A DNA stretch of 64,000 bases. Source: Hallerella sp964587155 (GTDB lineage Bacteria > Fibrobacterota > Fibrobacteria > Fibrobacterales > Fibrobacteraceae). The translations under genes and the position numbers were made by a program. The stretch covers positions 1-64,000 of the forward strand of contig CAZPKF010000012.1 of NCBI GenBank assembly GCA_964587155.1. Reading direction: 5' to 3'. Under the pieces are notes generated by a model. It was not told the DNA's origin. It did not search any database and worked only from the letters and a program-made list of their open reading frames with translations. Each line of letters begins with the position of its first letter. The stretch's first letter is position 1. Below, piece after piece: positions 44,213 through 53,434 of this stretch.

Positions 44213-45120
44213 TTTTTGTCCTCGATGTAAAGTGGGCGCTGTTTGACTTCTTCGTAAATGCGCCCGATGTATTCTCCAAGAATTCCGATGGAGATGAGTT
44301 GGACTCCGCCGAAAAATACGATGGCCGTCATGAGGGATGCCCAGCCGGGAACGGTTGTCGCCGGATTCAAAAACTTTTCGAGAACGCTCCAACTGAAAAG
44401 AGCGAATGCGACGAATGTGGCGAAGAGTCCCATGTAAAAGCTTATCTTGAGAGGGGTGGAACTAAAACTCGTGATGCCGTCCATCGCAAGGCGCATCATT
44501 TTGCGGAGGGGATATTTGGAAGTCCCCGCCGTGCGTTCCGCCCTGTCGTATAAGATTCCCGTCCGTTTGAAACCGACCCAGCAGACAAGTCCCCGGAGAA
44601 AGCGGTTGCGCTCGGGCAGGTTGTTCAGTTCGTCGACGACGGCGCGGTCCATTAGGCGGAAGTCTCCCGTGTCCGTGGGAATGTCGATGTTTGTCAGCGC
44701 GCGGAGGATTTTGTAAAAGCAGTGCGCCGTTACCCGTTTAAACAGGGTTTCTCCCTTTCTTTTTTTGCGTTGGGCGTAGACGACTTGGTAACCTTCGCGC
44801 CATTTTTCGAGCATTTTGTGGATGAGCGAAGGCGGATCCTGCAAGTCACCGTCAATGATGACGACGGCTTGCCCTGTGGCGTATTTCAGCCCTGCGCTGA
44901 ATGCGGCTTGGTGGCCGAAATTCCGGCTGAAGTTTACCAGGCGGTTTTGCGGAGTCGATTTCAGCAGGGATTCGAGAATTTCCCGAGTGCGGTCTTTGGA
45001 ACCGTCGTTGACAAAAATCAACTCGTGCTCAACGTTTTGGAGTTCCTGTTCGAGAACTTCGAACGTTTTTTCGACGATTTCTTCTTCGTTGAAGAGGGGG
45101 ACGATGACGGAAAGCAGCAT
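44209..45120 (-). CDS. GT2 family polyprenyl-phosphate glycosyltransferase (DPM1/GtrB-like)
   Basis: A 303-aa inner-membrane enzyme. The GT-A domain has VIVPLFNEEEIVE at the start, the DGSKDRT motif, the metal-binding DGDLQDPP, and acceptor region TDTGDFRLMDR. Two C-terminal transmembrane helices follow (residues about 230-285). Such enzymes load a sugar onto undecaprenyl phosphate for later transfer on the periplasmic side. The upstream GT-C-like protein 3 bp away is a natural partner that would use the lipid-linked sugar. Confidence 0.9.
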   Translation of the reverse strand: MLLSVIVPLFNEEEIVEKTFEVLEQELQNVEHELIFVNDGSKDRTREILESLLKSTPQNRLVNFSRNFGHQAAFSAGLKYATGQAVVIIDGDLQDPPSLIHKMLEKWREGYQVVYAQRKKRKGETLFKRVTAHCFYKILRALTNIDIPTDTGDFRLMDRAVVDELNNLPERNRFLRGLVCWVGFKRTGILYDRAERTAGTSKYPLRKMMRLAMDGITSFSSTPLKISFYMGLFATFVAFALFSWSVLEKFLNPATTVPGWASLMTAIVFFGGVQLISIGILGEYIGRIYEEVKQRPLYIEDKK

Positions 45121-45123
45121 CGC

Positions 45124-47688
45124 TTACCTCGGATTCTGTTTGGACGTGGGATACAAAGTGGGCAAGAGGATGTCGACGTGATCGCAGTCTTTAGAAGAAA
45201 GCGGATCGGTTTCGAACACCAAATTCCGGATTCCGGCAACGGAAATGTCAAGAGAGTCCGGCTTTGGATAAGAAACGGTTTTGCTTTGGTAAAGGAGCTT
45301 TCCGTCGCCCAAAACTTTATACGAAAACCCGTCGCTGCAAAGGCTTTCTTCGTCAAGGCCGACAAGTGCGGTCAAACGGGAAAATTCCCCGCGGATGTCA
45401 AAAACGGTCCGGCTGGAAGCGTGTGTGCCAAATCCCTCCGGATATTTTTTCCCGGCGACGGTGAATGCGTTTCCGTCGACGGAAGAGTTCACGTGGAAAT
45501 CCCCCCAATCCTGAACAGCTTCGGACGGTTTTAGGAGGCTCAGCTGCAAGGCTCCCTGAAGGCGGAAAAATCGGTAATCTTCGACTTTGGCGATGAGCTC
45601 GTTCGATGTCGAATCGTAAATTTCCGCGAGAAGCCGGTTGTATCCCGGCCGCAAAACGGGACCTTTCAGCGTGTCGCTGTAATAGCCCGCTTCATAAGGT
45701 TTGGCGAATATGGAGTCTCCGTTCAAGAAAACGCGGAGCTTCCAAGGCCCGGAAGAATTGCTCTTTTCGGCATGGTTGAAAATGAAAGTCTCGGAATCCG
45801 CATCGCCTTGCCAAAATCCAAAGGCGAATAAATTTTCGGGATCGTAATTCCGGCGGTCGAGAATCTTTGCAATGCGCAACCAATAGTTGTTCGTAATGAG
45901 GGTCCGGTGGACATCTTCGAGATCTTGCTCCCGTTCAAAAATATCGCATGTGGTCGGGATGCGGTGTTCGACGGCTTTTTTGTGGTAAGTTTTGGAATCC
46001 CAGCAATCCAATCCGCGGATATAATAAACTTCGCCGTCGTATTTTTGAAGGAGGCTCCGGAGCGAGTCTTCCGAAAGGCCCCTGGCCCTATTGTAATGGA
46101 TGGAGGATTCTCCGTAGCCGATAAAATGCCACGGTCTCCCATAAATGAACAGTCTTGGCTTTTGCGGTTGTTTGTCCAGCCATTTCCAAATTTCCGCTTC
46201 TTCGGTCGTCAGGTGGTTGCGGTTATACATGATGTTCTCGATTAAACTTTGTTTGTATCTGGCCGTGTTGCCGAAGAAAATGGCGGAGATGAGGATGGTG
46301 AGGAAGAGGTTCAGCGTGAAATTTGAAGAAAGGGAAGGTTTTCCCAACAAGAAAAAGGCGATGTTTTTCAGTTGGCACAGCGCAAACGCCGCAAGGAACG
46401 CCATCGTCGGCATCACCACCAACGCATAACGCTGGTTGATTTCAATCGTAAAGTCTCCCGAAACATTTTCGAGGATCATGTAAGTCTGGATGTGGTAGAG
46501 GAGAAGGAATCCGGCTATTTTGGCATAGCGACCGAATCGTTTTTCGTAAAGCTCCCGAAAAACGGCGAAGAGGAGAAAGGCAAGGCCCAAGAGGAAAAGG
46601 TAATTGAAAGAAGAGAGGAACGGATTCGCGAGAAGCTTGTTCTCGGTCAACGGCTTAGTCATGACATCCCAATTGACAAGCAGATTTTCAAAAAAATGCC
46701 CGTGAGCCGAATGGGTGCCCCCTTGGAATCCGTAGCCTTGGAAGTAGCTTATCGTGAGGAGGATGGGAACGGAGAACAGGGAAAGGGTGACGAAAAATGC
46801 TGGCGCTTTGGCGTCTTTTTTGTCGAGAATTTTGGGAATCGCCACAATCAAGAACGCTAAAAAGCAGAAAACCGTTTCTTGGCGCGTTTGGGCGAAAAAG
46901 GCTAAAACCAAGGCGCAAAGAATCCAATGGCGGACCGTGTTGCGGTCAAATGCCCAACGGAGAGTCCACAGGGAAAGTGCGCTGAGGAAAATGTAAAGCG
47001 GCTCCACCGACATGGAGCGGTATTGGAAAAGAATCGTGGGTTGCGCAAGCAGAATGATGCTTGAAAGCGCGGAAAGCATATCGTCGGATGTCCACGCGCG
47101 GATAGCGAAGAAGAGAAGTAACGCGGAAAAGAAGAGCATCCCCAGTTGAACGTGGAAAATCCAGTGGAGGTCGTTACCCAAAATGGACATTCCAAAAGAG
47201 TAGAGGAACGAAAGTCCCTTTGTTTTGAAACTGTCTGTATTCTTGTAACAGTCGAGCGCTTTGGATTGCAGATCGAATTCCCCTTCATCACAAGTAGCCG
47301 TAATGCTGTTGTGGTGTATGTTTTGGGCGATAGACATGAAAATGCTTTCATCGCTTTGCACGCGGTGGCGGGCTTCAATCCACGAGCCGGCGGCTACCGT
47401 CGCAATCGCCGCAGCAACGAAAACAACCGCGAAATAGGAACGGGGGAGCGATTTTTCTTTGATATAGGCATTGAAATCTTTGAAGAGGGTCAGGAATATG
47501 GCGATTCCTGCGCACAATTGGATTAAAAACAGAGGAAGCGGCAACCGTTGATCCAAAATGCGGATAAGGTCTTTGGCGCCCACGTTCGGAGCCAAGTAAA
47601 TGAGAATGGGGATAAGGACGGCTACAACGAGTCCGATAATCCCCGCCGGATGGAGAACGTTTTTGAAAATTTTTATCCAGTTTTTCAT
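45124..47688 (-). CDS. GT-C-like multi-spanning membrane protein with C-terminal NPCBM domain
   Basis: An 854-aa protein. Roughly a dozen hydrophobic helices fill residues 15-480, with an acidic first periplasmic loop (RHRVQSDESIFMSIAQNI) as in GT39/GT83 glycosyltransferases. A periplasmic region follows. The last about 140 residues match the NPCBM carbohydrate-binding module (DWGDFHVNSSVDGNAF, YPEGFGTHASSRTVFDI, LTALVGLDEESLCSDG). This combination suggests transfer of a lipid-linked sugar to an acceptor glycan or protein that the module binds. It is the first gene of the operon with the GT2 enzyme and gmk. Confidence 0.78.
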   Translation of the reverse strand: MKNWIKIFKNVLHPAGIIGLVVAVLIPILIYLAPNVGAKDLIRILDQRLPLPLFLIQLCAGIAIFLTLFKDFNAYIKEKSLPRSYFAVVFVAAAIATVAAGSWIEARHRVQSDESIFMSIAQNIHHNSITATCDEGEFDLQSKALDCYKNTDSFKTKGLSFLYSFGMSILGNDLHWIFHVQLGMLFFSALLLFFAIRAWTSDDMLSALSSIILLAQPTILFQYRSMSVEPLYIFLSALSLWTLRWAFDRNTVRHWILCALVLAFFAQTRQETVFCFLAFLIVAIPKILDKKDAKAPAFFVTLSLFSVPILLTISYFQGYGFQGGTHSAHGHFFENLLVNWDVMTKPLTENKLLANPFLSSFNYLFLLGLAFLLFAVFRELYEKRFGRYAKIAGFLLLYHIQTYMILENVSGDFTIEINQRYALVVMPTMAFLAAFALCQLKNIAFFLLGKPSLSSNFTLNLFLTILISAIFFGNTARYKQSLIENIMYNRNHLTTEEAEIWKWLDKQPQKPRLFIYGRPWHFIGYGESSIHYNRARGLSEDSLRSLLQKYDGEVYYIRGLDCWDSKTYHKKAVEHRIPTTCDIFEREQDLEDVHRTLITNNYWLRIAKILDRRNYDPENLFAFGFWQGDADSETFIFNHAEKSNSSGPWKLRVFLNGDSIFAKPYEAGYYSDTLKGPVLRPGYNRLLAEIYDSTSNELIAKVEDYRFFRLQGALQLSLLKPSEAVQDWGDFHVNSSVDGNAFTVAGKKYPEGFGTHASSRTVFDIRGEFSRLTALVGLDEESLCSDGFSYKVLGDGKLLYQSKTVSYPKPDSLDISVAGIRNLVFETDPLSSKDCDHVDILLPTLYPTSKQNPR

Positions 47689-48417
47689 CGGAGTGGAATA
47701 TAGTTCTTTTTTCTCCTTGAAAAAAATGCGAAAAGCGTTCCTTGAGAAATTAGGAATGAGGAATTAGAGTAGCGGACTGAAAACTTTCTTGGGTGGGGTT
47801 TCGCACAAAAAGCCTTTTCTGCGGTTGTGTTGATTTTTACACGGTTTAGGCGGCAAAGGTTAGCTGTTTTCGCAGAAAGGAACCAACTTTAAACGGCGAG
47901 CCTTTTTGGTGAAATTTGGACTGCTCGTTTCGAAACGGAAGCGTTTTTAATCCATCATTCGGAATGCGGCGAACCTTTTGTTGTTTCCATGGGTCGCTTT
48001 GAAAAATACAATGCCGGGTTGAACCTTGCGCCTGTTTTTTCCGCGGGGTCCTCTTACCAAAAAATCGATGGCGGCGACGAATCGGGTAAGATACGTCTTA
48101 TGGAGGACATCCTCTGCGAACGCCCGTTCGTGAATTTGGCTCTCTTGGAATCCGCTGCGCTGGACACGTTGCAAAGAAATTCCACCGCGAATTTGAACCG
48201 CAGCTGTTACTACATAGGCGACCGCTTGAAATCCCCGTGCGGCGTTGGCCTTTTCAAATCGGAGAATGGCTTAAATTTGCCATTCAAATTGGCGCCCATT
48301 TTAGCGCGGCAGAAAATATCTGCGTTGAAATCTTGTTAGACGATAGCGCTCCGCTTGTTTCCGATTCGACAGTGGTTAAAATTTCTAACTTATCCCAAGC
48401 AACTTGTTGGAGTCTTT
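47689..48417. other. Intergenic region with dispersed repeat and an uncertain frame
   Basis: About 730 bp between the GT-C-like gene and uxs. The left part carries the inverted copy of the 21-bp repeat (47893-47913) and AGGAATGAGGAATTAGAGT at 47752-47770, similar (18/19) to the complement of 63011-63029. From 47989 a 116-codon frame (MGRFEKYNAGLNLAPV...) is open, while another frame reads PLEIPVRRWPFQIGEWLKF and AIQIGAHFSAAENICVEILLDD. These could be pieces of one decayed gene, but neither has a ribosome site. Confidence 0.4.
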
Positions 48418-49356
48418 ATGCGTTGTTTAGTTACGGGTGGTGCCGGTTTTTTGGGTTCGCATCTTTGCGAGCGTTTGCTTGCCGAAGGAAACGAAGTCCT
48501 TTGCCTTGACAATTTTTTTACAGGCAGGCGCACAAATGTAGAACACCTGCTCGACTGTCACCGTTTTGAACTCATCCGCCACGATGTGACCGAGCCGATT
48601 TTACTCGAAGTGGACCGCATTTACAATTTGGCTTGCCCGGCAAGTCCCATCCACTACCAGTTCAATCCGGTCAAGACCATCAAGACAAGTGTCATGGGCG
48701 CTATCAATATGCTGGGGCTTGCGAAACGCGTCCATGCGCGGATTTTGCAGGCGTCGACAAGTGAAGTTTACGGCGATCCGAAGGTGCATCCGCAAACCGA
48801 AGATTATTGGGGCAACGTCAACCCGATTGGAGTCCGCAGTTGTTATGACGAGGGAAAACGCGTTGCGGAAACTCTTTTCATGGATTACCACCGGCAAAGT
48901 CAGGTGGAAATTCGCATTGTGCGCATCTTCAACACCTATGGTCCCCGGATGCTTTCGAACGATGGCCGAGTCGTTAGCAATTTTATCGTGCAGGCGTTAA
49001 AAGGGGAAGACATCACGATTTATGGAACCGGCGAGCAGACGCGCAGTTTCTGCTACGTGTCTGACTTGATCGAAGCCTTTGTCCGCATGATGGCGCAAGA
49101 TGAATGCATCGGACCCGTGAACATTGGAAATCCGCATGAATTTACGATGATGGAGCTAGCCCGGAAAATTGTCGATTTGACGGGAAGCAAAAGCCGGATT
49201 GTTTTTCAGGATTTGCCGGGAGACGATCCCCGGATGCGCAAACCGGATATTTCCAAGGCGAAACAGGTGCTTTCCGGTTGGGAGCCGGGAGTCTGTTTGG
49301 AAGAAGGCTTGAAAAAAACGATCGCCTATTTTGAAAAAACGCTGGAAAAGAAGTGA
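48418..49356 (+). CDS. uxs: UDP-glucuronate decarboxylase (UDP-xylose synthase)
   Basis: A short-chain dehydrogenase of 312 aa converting UDP-glucuronate to UDP-xylose. The NAD motif is GGAGFLGSHL. The catalytic residues lie in ASTSEVYGDP and SCYDEGKR (the YxxxK). NTYGPRM and the UXS-typical ACPASPIHYQFNPVKTIKTS-type block are present. GGAG lies 6 nt before ATG 48418; 21 upstream codons of open frame are not needed. UDP-xylose here would feed surface glycans. No UDP-glucose dehydrogenase is adjacent. Confidence 0.93.
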   Translation: MRCLVTGGAGFLGSHLCERLLAEGNEVLCLDNFFTGRRTNVEHLLDCHRFELIRHDVTEPILLEVDRIYNLACPASPIHYQFNPVKTIKTSVMGAINMLGLAKRVHARILQASTSEVYGDPKVHPQTEDYWGNVNPIGVRSCYDEGKRVAETLFMDYHRQSQVEIRIVRIFNTYGPRMLSNDGRVVSNFIVQALKGEDITIYGTGEQTRSFCYVSDLIEAFVRMMAQDECIGPVNIGNPHEFTMMELARKIVDLTGSKSRIVFQDLPGDDPRMRKPDISKAKQVLSGWEPGVCLEEGLKKTIAYFEKTLEKK

Positions 49357-49374
49357 ATTCTCGGATGCGGGCGT

Positions 49375-50421
49375 TTACAGGTTATGCGCCCGGAGCCATT
49401 TTTCAAGCAAATCTGCGATTTGCCCATTGTTCTTTTCCTGAAAAAGGAAGTGGCTGTTCCCGGTGATTCCCATTTTGGGCAAGTCCCAAAGTTCTGCGTC
49501 CCCACCGTCCTTTCTGTATTGCTCTGTGAATTTTTGGGCGTTGTCCCTGACCGTTTTCCAAAATCCGCTGGATTGGATGTCGTCGGGCCCGTTGTCGATG
49601 TAATCGCCGAAAAGGATGAGAATCGGAATTTTGGCGGTCAAGAATTTTTTGTATTCCGCGGAGCCGATTTCCGGCGTGCCTCCCGGTTCTACGGCAATGA
49701 GCGCCGCCATGTTTTTCACATCGGTTTGAAAACCGACGCGCCCACCTTGGGAATGGGTGACGTAAACGGCGTTTTTCCCTGTCATCTTTTTGACATCGGA
49801 AAGGACGGAGCTCAAGGATTTTCCAAAAAGCTTTTCATCGTAGGCGCCCGTGTTCACGGTCATTTGCCGGAAGAATTGATTCTGTGAAGATTCTCCGGCG
49901 GGAAATTGGCTGCCCTTGTAACGTTCGGGAGCAATCCGTCCGATTCTGAAGTGCGTGTACCAAGCCTGGTCTCCGGGGAGATAAGAGAGGGAATCGCTTT
50001 GGGAAACATCGGGAAATCCGCGGGGCATTTTTGCCGTGTTCCCGGCTTCTCCGCGGCGCGGCTGGTCGACGAGAAAAACGCTGCGTCCGTTTCTTAGTGC
50101 CAAGGTGCTCCAGCCTTCTCTGCCATCGGGTGTGGAGATCCAACCGGTGCGGCTTTGACCGTATCCGTGCAAAAAAACAACGGGATGAGAAGTTTCTTTT
50201 TCTGGAATTTGGAATAGGACGCTAGCATGGTCAACGTGCGCCGTGTTCCCTTCGCGGGTGGGAGACTTCCAGTTTTTTGTTTCGTCGTATTTTCCCGGAA
50301 TCGGCGGCGTGACGCTGCCACCCGAAGCGAAAACGCCCTGTGCTTGAATGGAAAGCGGTTCGGAAGTCGCCATCACCAAAGAGCACATTAAGACGGGGAT
50401 GGTAAAAATAGAACGTTTCAT
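49375..50421 (-). CDS. Exported alpha/beta hydrolase
   Basis: A 348-aa protein with a signal peptide (MKRSIFTIPVLMCSLVMA). The alpha/beta-hydrolase core has the oxyanion region VVFLHGYGQSRTGW and the nucleophile elbow THSQGG. An Asp in LFGDYID and a His in NSHFLFQ are good candidates for the rest of the triad. The fold is that of secreted esterases or lipases. The substrate is not identifiable. Confidence 0.82.
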   Translation of the reverse strand: MKRSIFTIPVLMCSLVMATSEPLSIQAQGVFASGGSVTPPIPGKYDETKNWKSPTREGNTAHVDHASVLFQIPEKETSHPVVFLHGYGQSRTGWISTPDGREGWSTLALRNGRSVFLVDQPRRGEAGNTAKMPRGFPDVSQSDSLSYLPGDQAWYTHFRIGRIAPERYKGSQFPAGESSQNQFFRQMTVNTGAYDEKLFGKSLSSVLSDVKKMTGKNAVYVTHSQGGRVGFQTDVKNMAALIAVEPGGTPEIGSAEYKKFLTAKIPILILFGDYIDNGPDDIQSSGFWKTVRDNAQKFTEQYRKDGGDAELWDLPKMGITGNSHFLFQEKNNGQIADLLEKWLRAHNL

Positions 50422-50490
50422 CGGAAAACCATGAAAAGTTGGTTGAATGTTAAACCGGCGAATTCGGCGTGCTTGTCGAAAGGGACCTGC

Positions 50491-51354
50491 TCAGTCGTGA
50501 ATTTTCCAACTGTGGATCATCTTCACGAATGCGGGGTCAAAATGATTCACGATTTCACTTTTGTCACGGTCGAGCGTGGCGATGGACTTCATATCTTCGG
50601 CATCCAGTGTGAAATCCCAAATGGCGAAGTTTTCTTCCATGCGCGTTTTTTTGGTGGATTTGGGGATTACGACGACTCCGCGCTGAACATTCCAACGCAA
50701 AACGATTTGTGCCACAGTCTTGCCGTGTTTTTGGGCGATTTTCAAAAGGAGCGGGTTCGAAAAAATTCCGAACTTGCCTTCGGCGAAAGGCCCCCAAGCT
50801 TCGGGGACGACTCCGTAAGTTTTCATGGTTTCCAAAGCGCTTGGCTGCTGAAAAAACGGATGCAATTCCACCTGGTTGATTGCCGGCCGGATTTCAACGC
50901 TTTCGCAAAAATCGGCAAGGATGTGCGGATACAGGTTCGAACATCCGATGGCGCGGATGTCGCCCGCTTTGTATAAGTCCATCATGGCGCGGTATGCGCT
51001 GTAATAGTCGCCTAGGGGCTGGTGAAAAAGATACAGGTCCAAATAGTCCAGCTTCAAGAGTTTCAAGGATTTTTCAAAGGCGCGTTTGGCGCTTTCTTCT
51101 CCATAATCCTGCACCCAAAGTTTTGTGGTGATGAAAAGTTCTTCGCGTTTGACCAAACCGTCGGAAATAGCGCGGGTAATCGCTTCACCGACGGAAGCTT
51201 CGTTTTGGTAAGCGGATGCCGTGTCGATAGAACGGTAACCGGAAGCGATGGCGTCGTAGACGGCTTGAATTGTGACGTTTCCATCGGGGACTTGGGAAAC
51301 GCCGAATCCTTCGACTGGCATTTTGACGCCATTGTTGAGAGTGATGAATTCCAT
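50491..51354 (-). CDS. Aldo/keto reductase
   Basis: A 287-aa NADPH-dependent reductase. The catalytic tetrad can be read as Asp and Tyr in SIDTASAYQNE, Lys in ITTKLW and His in LFHQPLGD. The cofactor-binding tail VVVIPKSTKKTRMEEN is present. It is close to 2,5-diketo-gluconate reductase-like enzymes; the natural carbonyl substrate is unknown. Monocistronic by spacing. Confidence 0.9.
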   Translation of the reverse strand: MEFITLNNGVKMPVEGFGVSQVPDGNVTIQAVYDAIASGYRSIDTASAYQNEASVGEAITRAISDGLVKREELFITTKLWVQDYGEESAKRAFEKSLKLLKLDYLDLYLFHQPLGDYYSAYRAMMDLYKAGDIRAIGCSNLYPHILADFCESVEIRPAINQVELHPFFQQPSALETMKTYGVVPEAWGPFAEGKFGIFSNPLLLKIAQKHGKTVAQIVLRWNVQRGVVVIPKSTKKTRMEENFAIWDFTLDAEDMKSIATLDRDKSEIVNHFDPAFVKMIHSWKIHD

Positions 51355-51430
51355 GAGAACCTCTGTGATTGTTTTATGAATTTACAAAATGAATTTTGAA
51401 ATATGCGGCAAATTTGACAGCGTACAAAAA

Positions 51431-51452
51431 AAGCCCGGAGAAAACCGGGCTT
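51431..51452 (-). terminator. Terminator after tRNA-Ala
   Basis: Stem AAGCCCGG / CCGGGCTT, followed on the minus strand by a run of T residues, immediately past the tRNA 3' end. Confidence 0.85.
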
Positions 51453-51453
51453 C

Positions 51454-51528
<75 letters not shown>

Positions 51529-51568
51529 ATAGATTGCGGGTCAAATATACCTTAATTTGGAACGTTTG

Positions 51569-52237
51569 TCAAGGTGTCCAGTCAATTTCCTGGATTCCTT
51601 TGCTTTTTAAGTAGGCGTTCGCCTTGCTGAAGTGCCTGCAGCCGAAAAATCCGCGGTAAGCGGAAAGCGGGCTCGGATGGGGTGCTTCGAGAATTAAGTG
51701 GCCGCGTTCCGGGGCGATTAACGCCTTTTTGCGGATGGCGAAACTTCCCCACAAGAGGAACACCAAATTCTCTTTTTGCTCGGAAAGGCGCGCGATAAGC
51801 GTGTCGGTAAATTGCTGCCAACCGATTTGAGAATGCGAAGCCGCCTGGTGCGCCCGGACGGTAAGGCTGGCGTTTAACAAAAGAACGCCCTGTCTTGCCC
51901 ATTTTTCAAGGTTGCCGCTTTGCGGCTTTGGAATGCCCAAATCGTTTTGCAATTCTTGGAAAATGTTGACGAGGGATGGCGGCGCAGGAACGCCATCGGC
52001 AACGGAAAAACAGAGGCCGTTCGCTTGGCCCGGATTGTGGTAAGGGTCTTGCCCGATGATGACGGCTTTGACATTGTCAACGGGGCATTCGTCTAGAGCG
52101 GCGAAAATGCGGGAACCGGGAGGGTAGACGATGTATTTTTTCTTCTCTTCGACAAGGACGTTTTTCAAATGCAGAAAATAAGGCATTTCGAATTGGTCCT
52201 TGAGCAATTCGTACCATGTAGGGTCCAATTTTACCAT
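51569..52237 (-). CDS. ung: Uracil-DNA glycosylase, family 1
   Basis: A 222-aa base-excision repair enzyme that removes uracil from DNA. The water-activating loop is GQDPYHNPGQANG with the catalytic Asp, the Pro-rich loop is APPSL, and the DNA-intercalation loop is HPSPLSAYRGFFG. The start is placed at MVKLDPTWYELL, because 53 upstream in-frame codons lie in the intergenic space and the preceding gene. It lies about 40 bp downstream of the THUMP-like methyltransferase gene and may be its operon tail. Confidence 0.94.
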   Translation of the reverse strand: MVKLDPTWYELLKDQFEMPYFLHLKNVLVEEKKKYIVYPPGSRIFAALDECPVDNVKAVIIGQDPYHNPGQANGLCFSVADGVPAPPSLVNIFQELQNDLGIPKPQSGNLEKWARQGVLLLNASLTVRAHQAASHSQIGWQQFTDTLIARLSEQKENLVFLLWGSFAIRKKALIAPERGHLILEAPHPSPLSAYRGFFGCRHFSKANAYLKSKGIQEIDWTP

Positions 52238-52277
52238 AAGACTAAAATAGGAATTTTGGATGGCGTGCGGCGGAACT

Positions 52278-53432
52278 TCAAACTGGTTCTGCGAGAATGG
52301 CCGTTTTTTCTCCGGCGACGCGCGTGTAAAAAAGAACTCCCTCGTTTTCGCCTTTCGGGGAAAGCCTTTTGATTTCGGCTTCGGGGACGATTTCAACGCC
52401 GCGCTTTTTGATGGTGAGTTTGCCGATGCGGTGATCCCGCAAAAGTTTTTTGACTTTTCCCGTAGAAAGGGGAGCGCTTCCTAAAATGCGGAAATTGCGG
52501 AAACCGTCACCGGGGAGAGGTTTATCGTTTGTCAGGTACGCGATGCCGGGAGAAATCAGGCGCACGTCCGGAGAGAGGCTTAAGGCGATTTCCGGGAAGA
52601 GATGGCTGCGAATCAAAACGGGAATGGGCTCTGCGATAAAATTCGACAGGGGCCCGCACGAAAGGTCGGCAGTCGAAGAGGATGTCCAAACGTGGGAATT
52701 TCCAAAACTGTCGATGAATACGGCGTGCGTTTTCCCCGGATTCTTTGCCAAGCATCCGAATAGGAGCAGGCATTCGCGGCAATCGTTTTTTGCGCCGAGA
52801 TAAAATTTTTCGGTTTCGGGAGGAAAGGACTCTTGCGGATAACCAGGTGGAAGTTTCGCCATGCCGCCTTTGTAAAGCTTCGCCAATTCGATGATTTCGG
52901 AAAGGCTCGGAGTTAGTTCGGAAAAATTTCGTTGGTTGTCGTCGTCCTTGGCGCGACGTGCAGAATCGATAGTGAACAAGGCGCTGCGCGATTTGAGTGT
53001 GCGTACATCGGCCGTCAAAGCTTCCCGTTGGCAACCCATGGCTTTTGTGTTGAACCGGTACATGGAGATGCGGTCTTCGGATAAATCCACTCCGCGCACG
53101 GGAACGTTTTGCGGAAGAAAGAAACTGTCTCCGCCCATGCCGCAGCACAAATCGTCGACGGATTTGGCTCCGTCAAAAAAACGGGCTTTGTATAGTCCAA
53201 TGTCGGCTGCTGTCGATTGCTCTAACGCCAATTTGTCGCAGGCCAAAAAGGCTGTCGTGTCGAACTTTTTCCTGTATTTTGGAACTAGGGCGATGTAATC
53301 CAAAATTTGATTTCGCCAAGGAGCGAATTCGCTTTTGGAAATGGCTTCGGCGAGTTTCAAAAGATCGGTCTTTTTACGGACGGCTTCTTCGATGAAATTC
53401 CGAAGCTCCGCATTGTTTAGCGGAATGGGCAC
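52278..53432 (-). CDS. Class I SAM methyltransferase with THUMP-like C-terminal domain
   Basis: A 384-aa protein. The Rossmann SAM-binding part has VDDLCCGMGGDSFFLP (motif I) and GVDLSEDRISMYRFNTKAMG, followed by a DVRTL block. The C-terminal 70 residues (GKVKKLLRDHRIGKLTIKKRGVEIVPE) match the THUMP_like domain seen in Bacteroidetes-type enzymes, suggesting RNA as substrate. An internal Cys cluster (CRECLLLFGC) is unusual and could bind metal. It starts 2 bp after the SpoU-type methyltransferase gene. Confidence 0.85.
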   Translation of the reverse strand: MPIPLNNAELRNFIEEAVRKKTDLLKLAEAISKSEFAPWRNQILDYIALVPKYRKKFDTTAFLACDKLALEQSTAADIGLYKARFFDGAKSVDDLCCGMGGDSFFLPQNVPVRGVDLSEDRISMYRFNTKAMGCQREALTADVRTLKSRSALFTIDSARRAKDDDNQRNFSELTPSLSEIIELAKLYKGGMAKLPPGYPQESFPPETEKFYLGAKNDCRECLLLFGCLAKNPGKTHAVFIDSFGNSHVWTSSSTADLSCGPLSNFIAEPIPVLIRSHLFPEIALSLSPDVRLISPGIAYLTNDKPLPGDGFRNFRILGSAPLSTGKVKKLLRDHRIGKLTIKKRGVEIVPEAEIKRLSPKGENEGVLFYTRVAGEKTAILAEPV

Positions 53433-53434
53433 GG

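Noticed and set aside
47989..48339. 116-codon plus-strand frame before uxs
   Set aside because: No ribosome site, and a competing frame looks equally protein-like over its end; at best a decayed gene, so not called.
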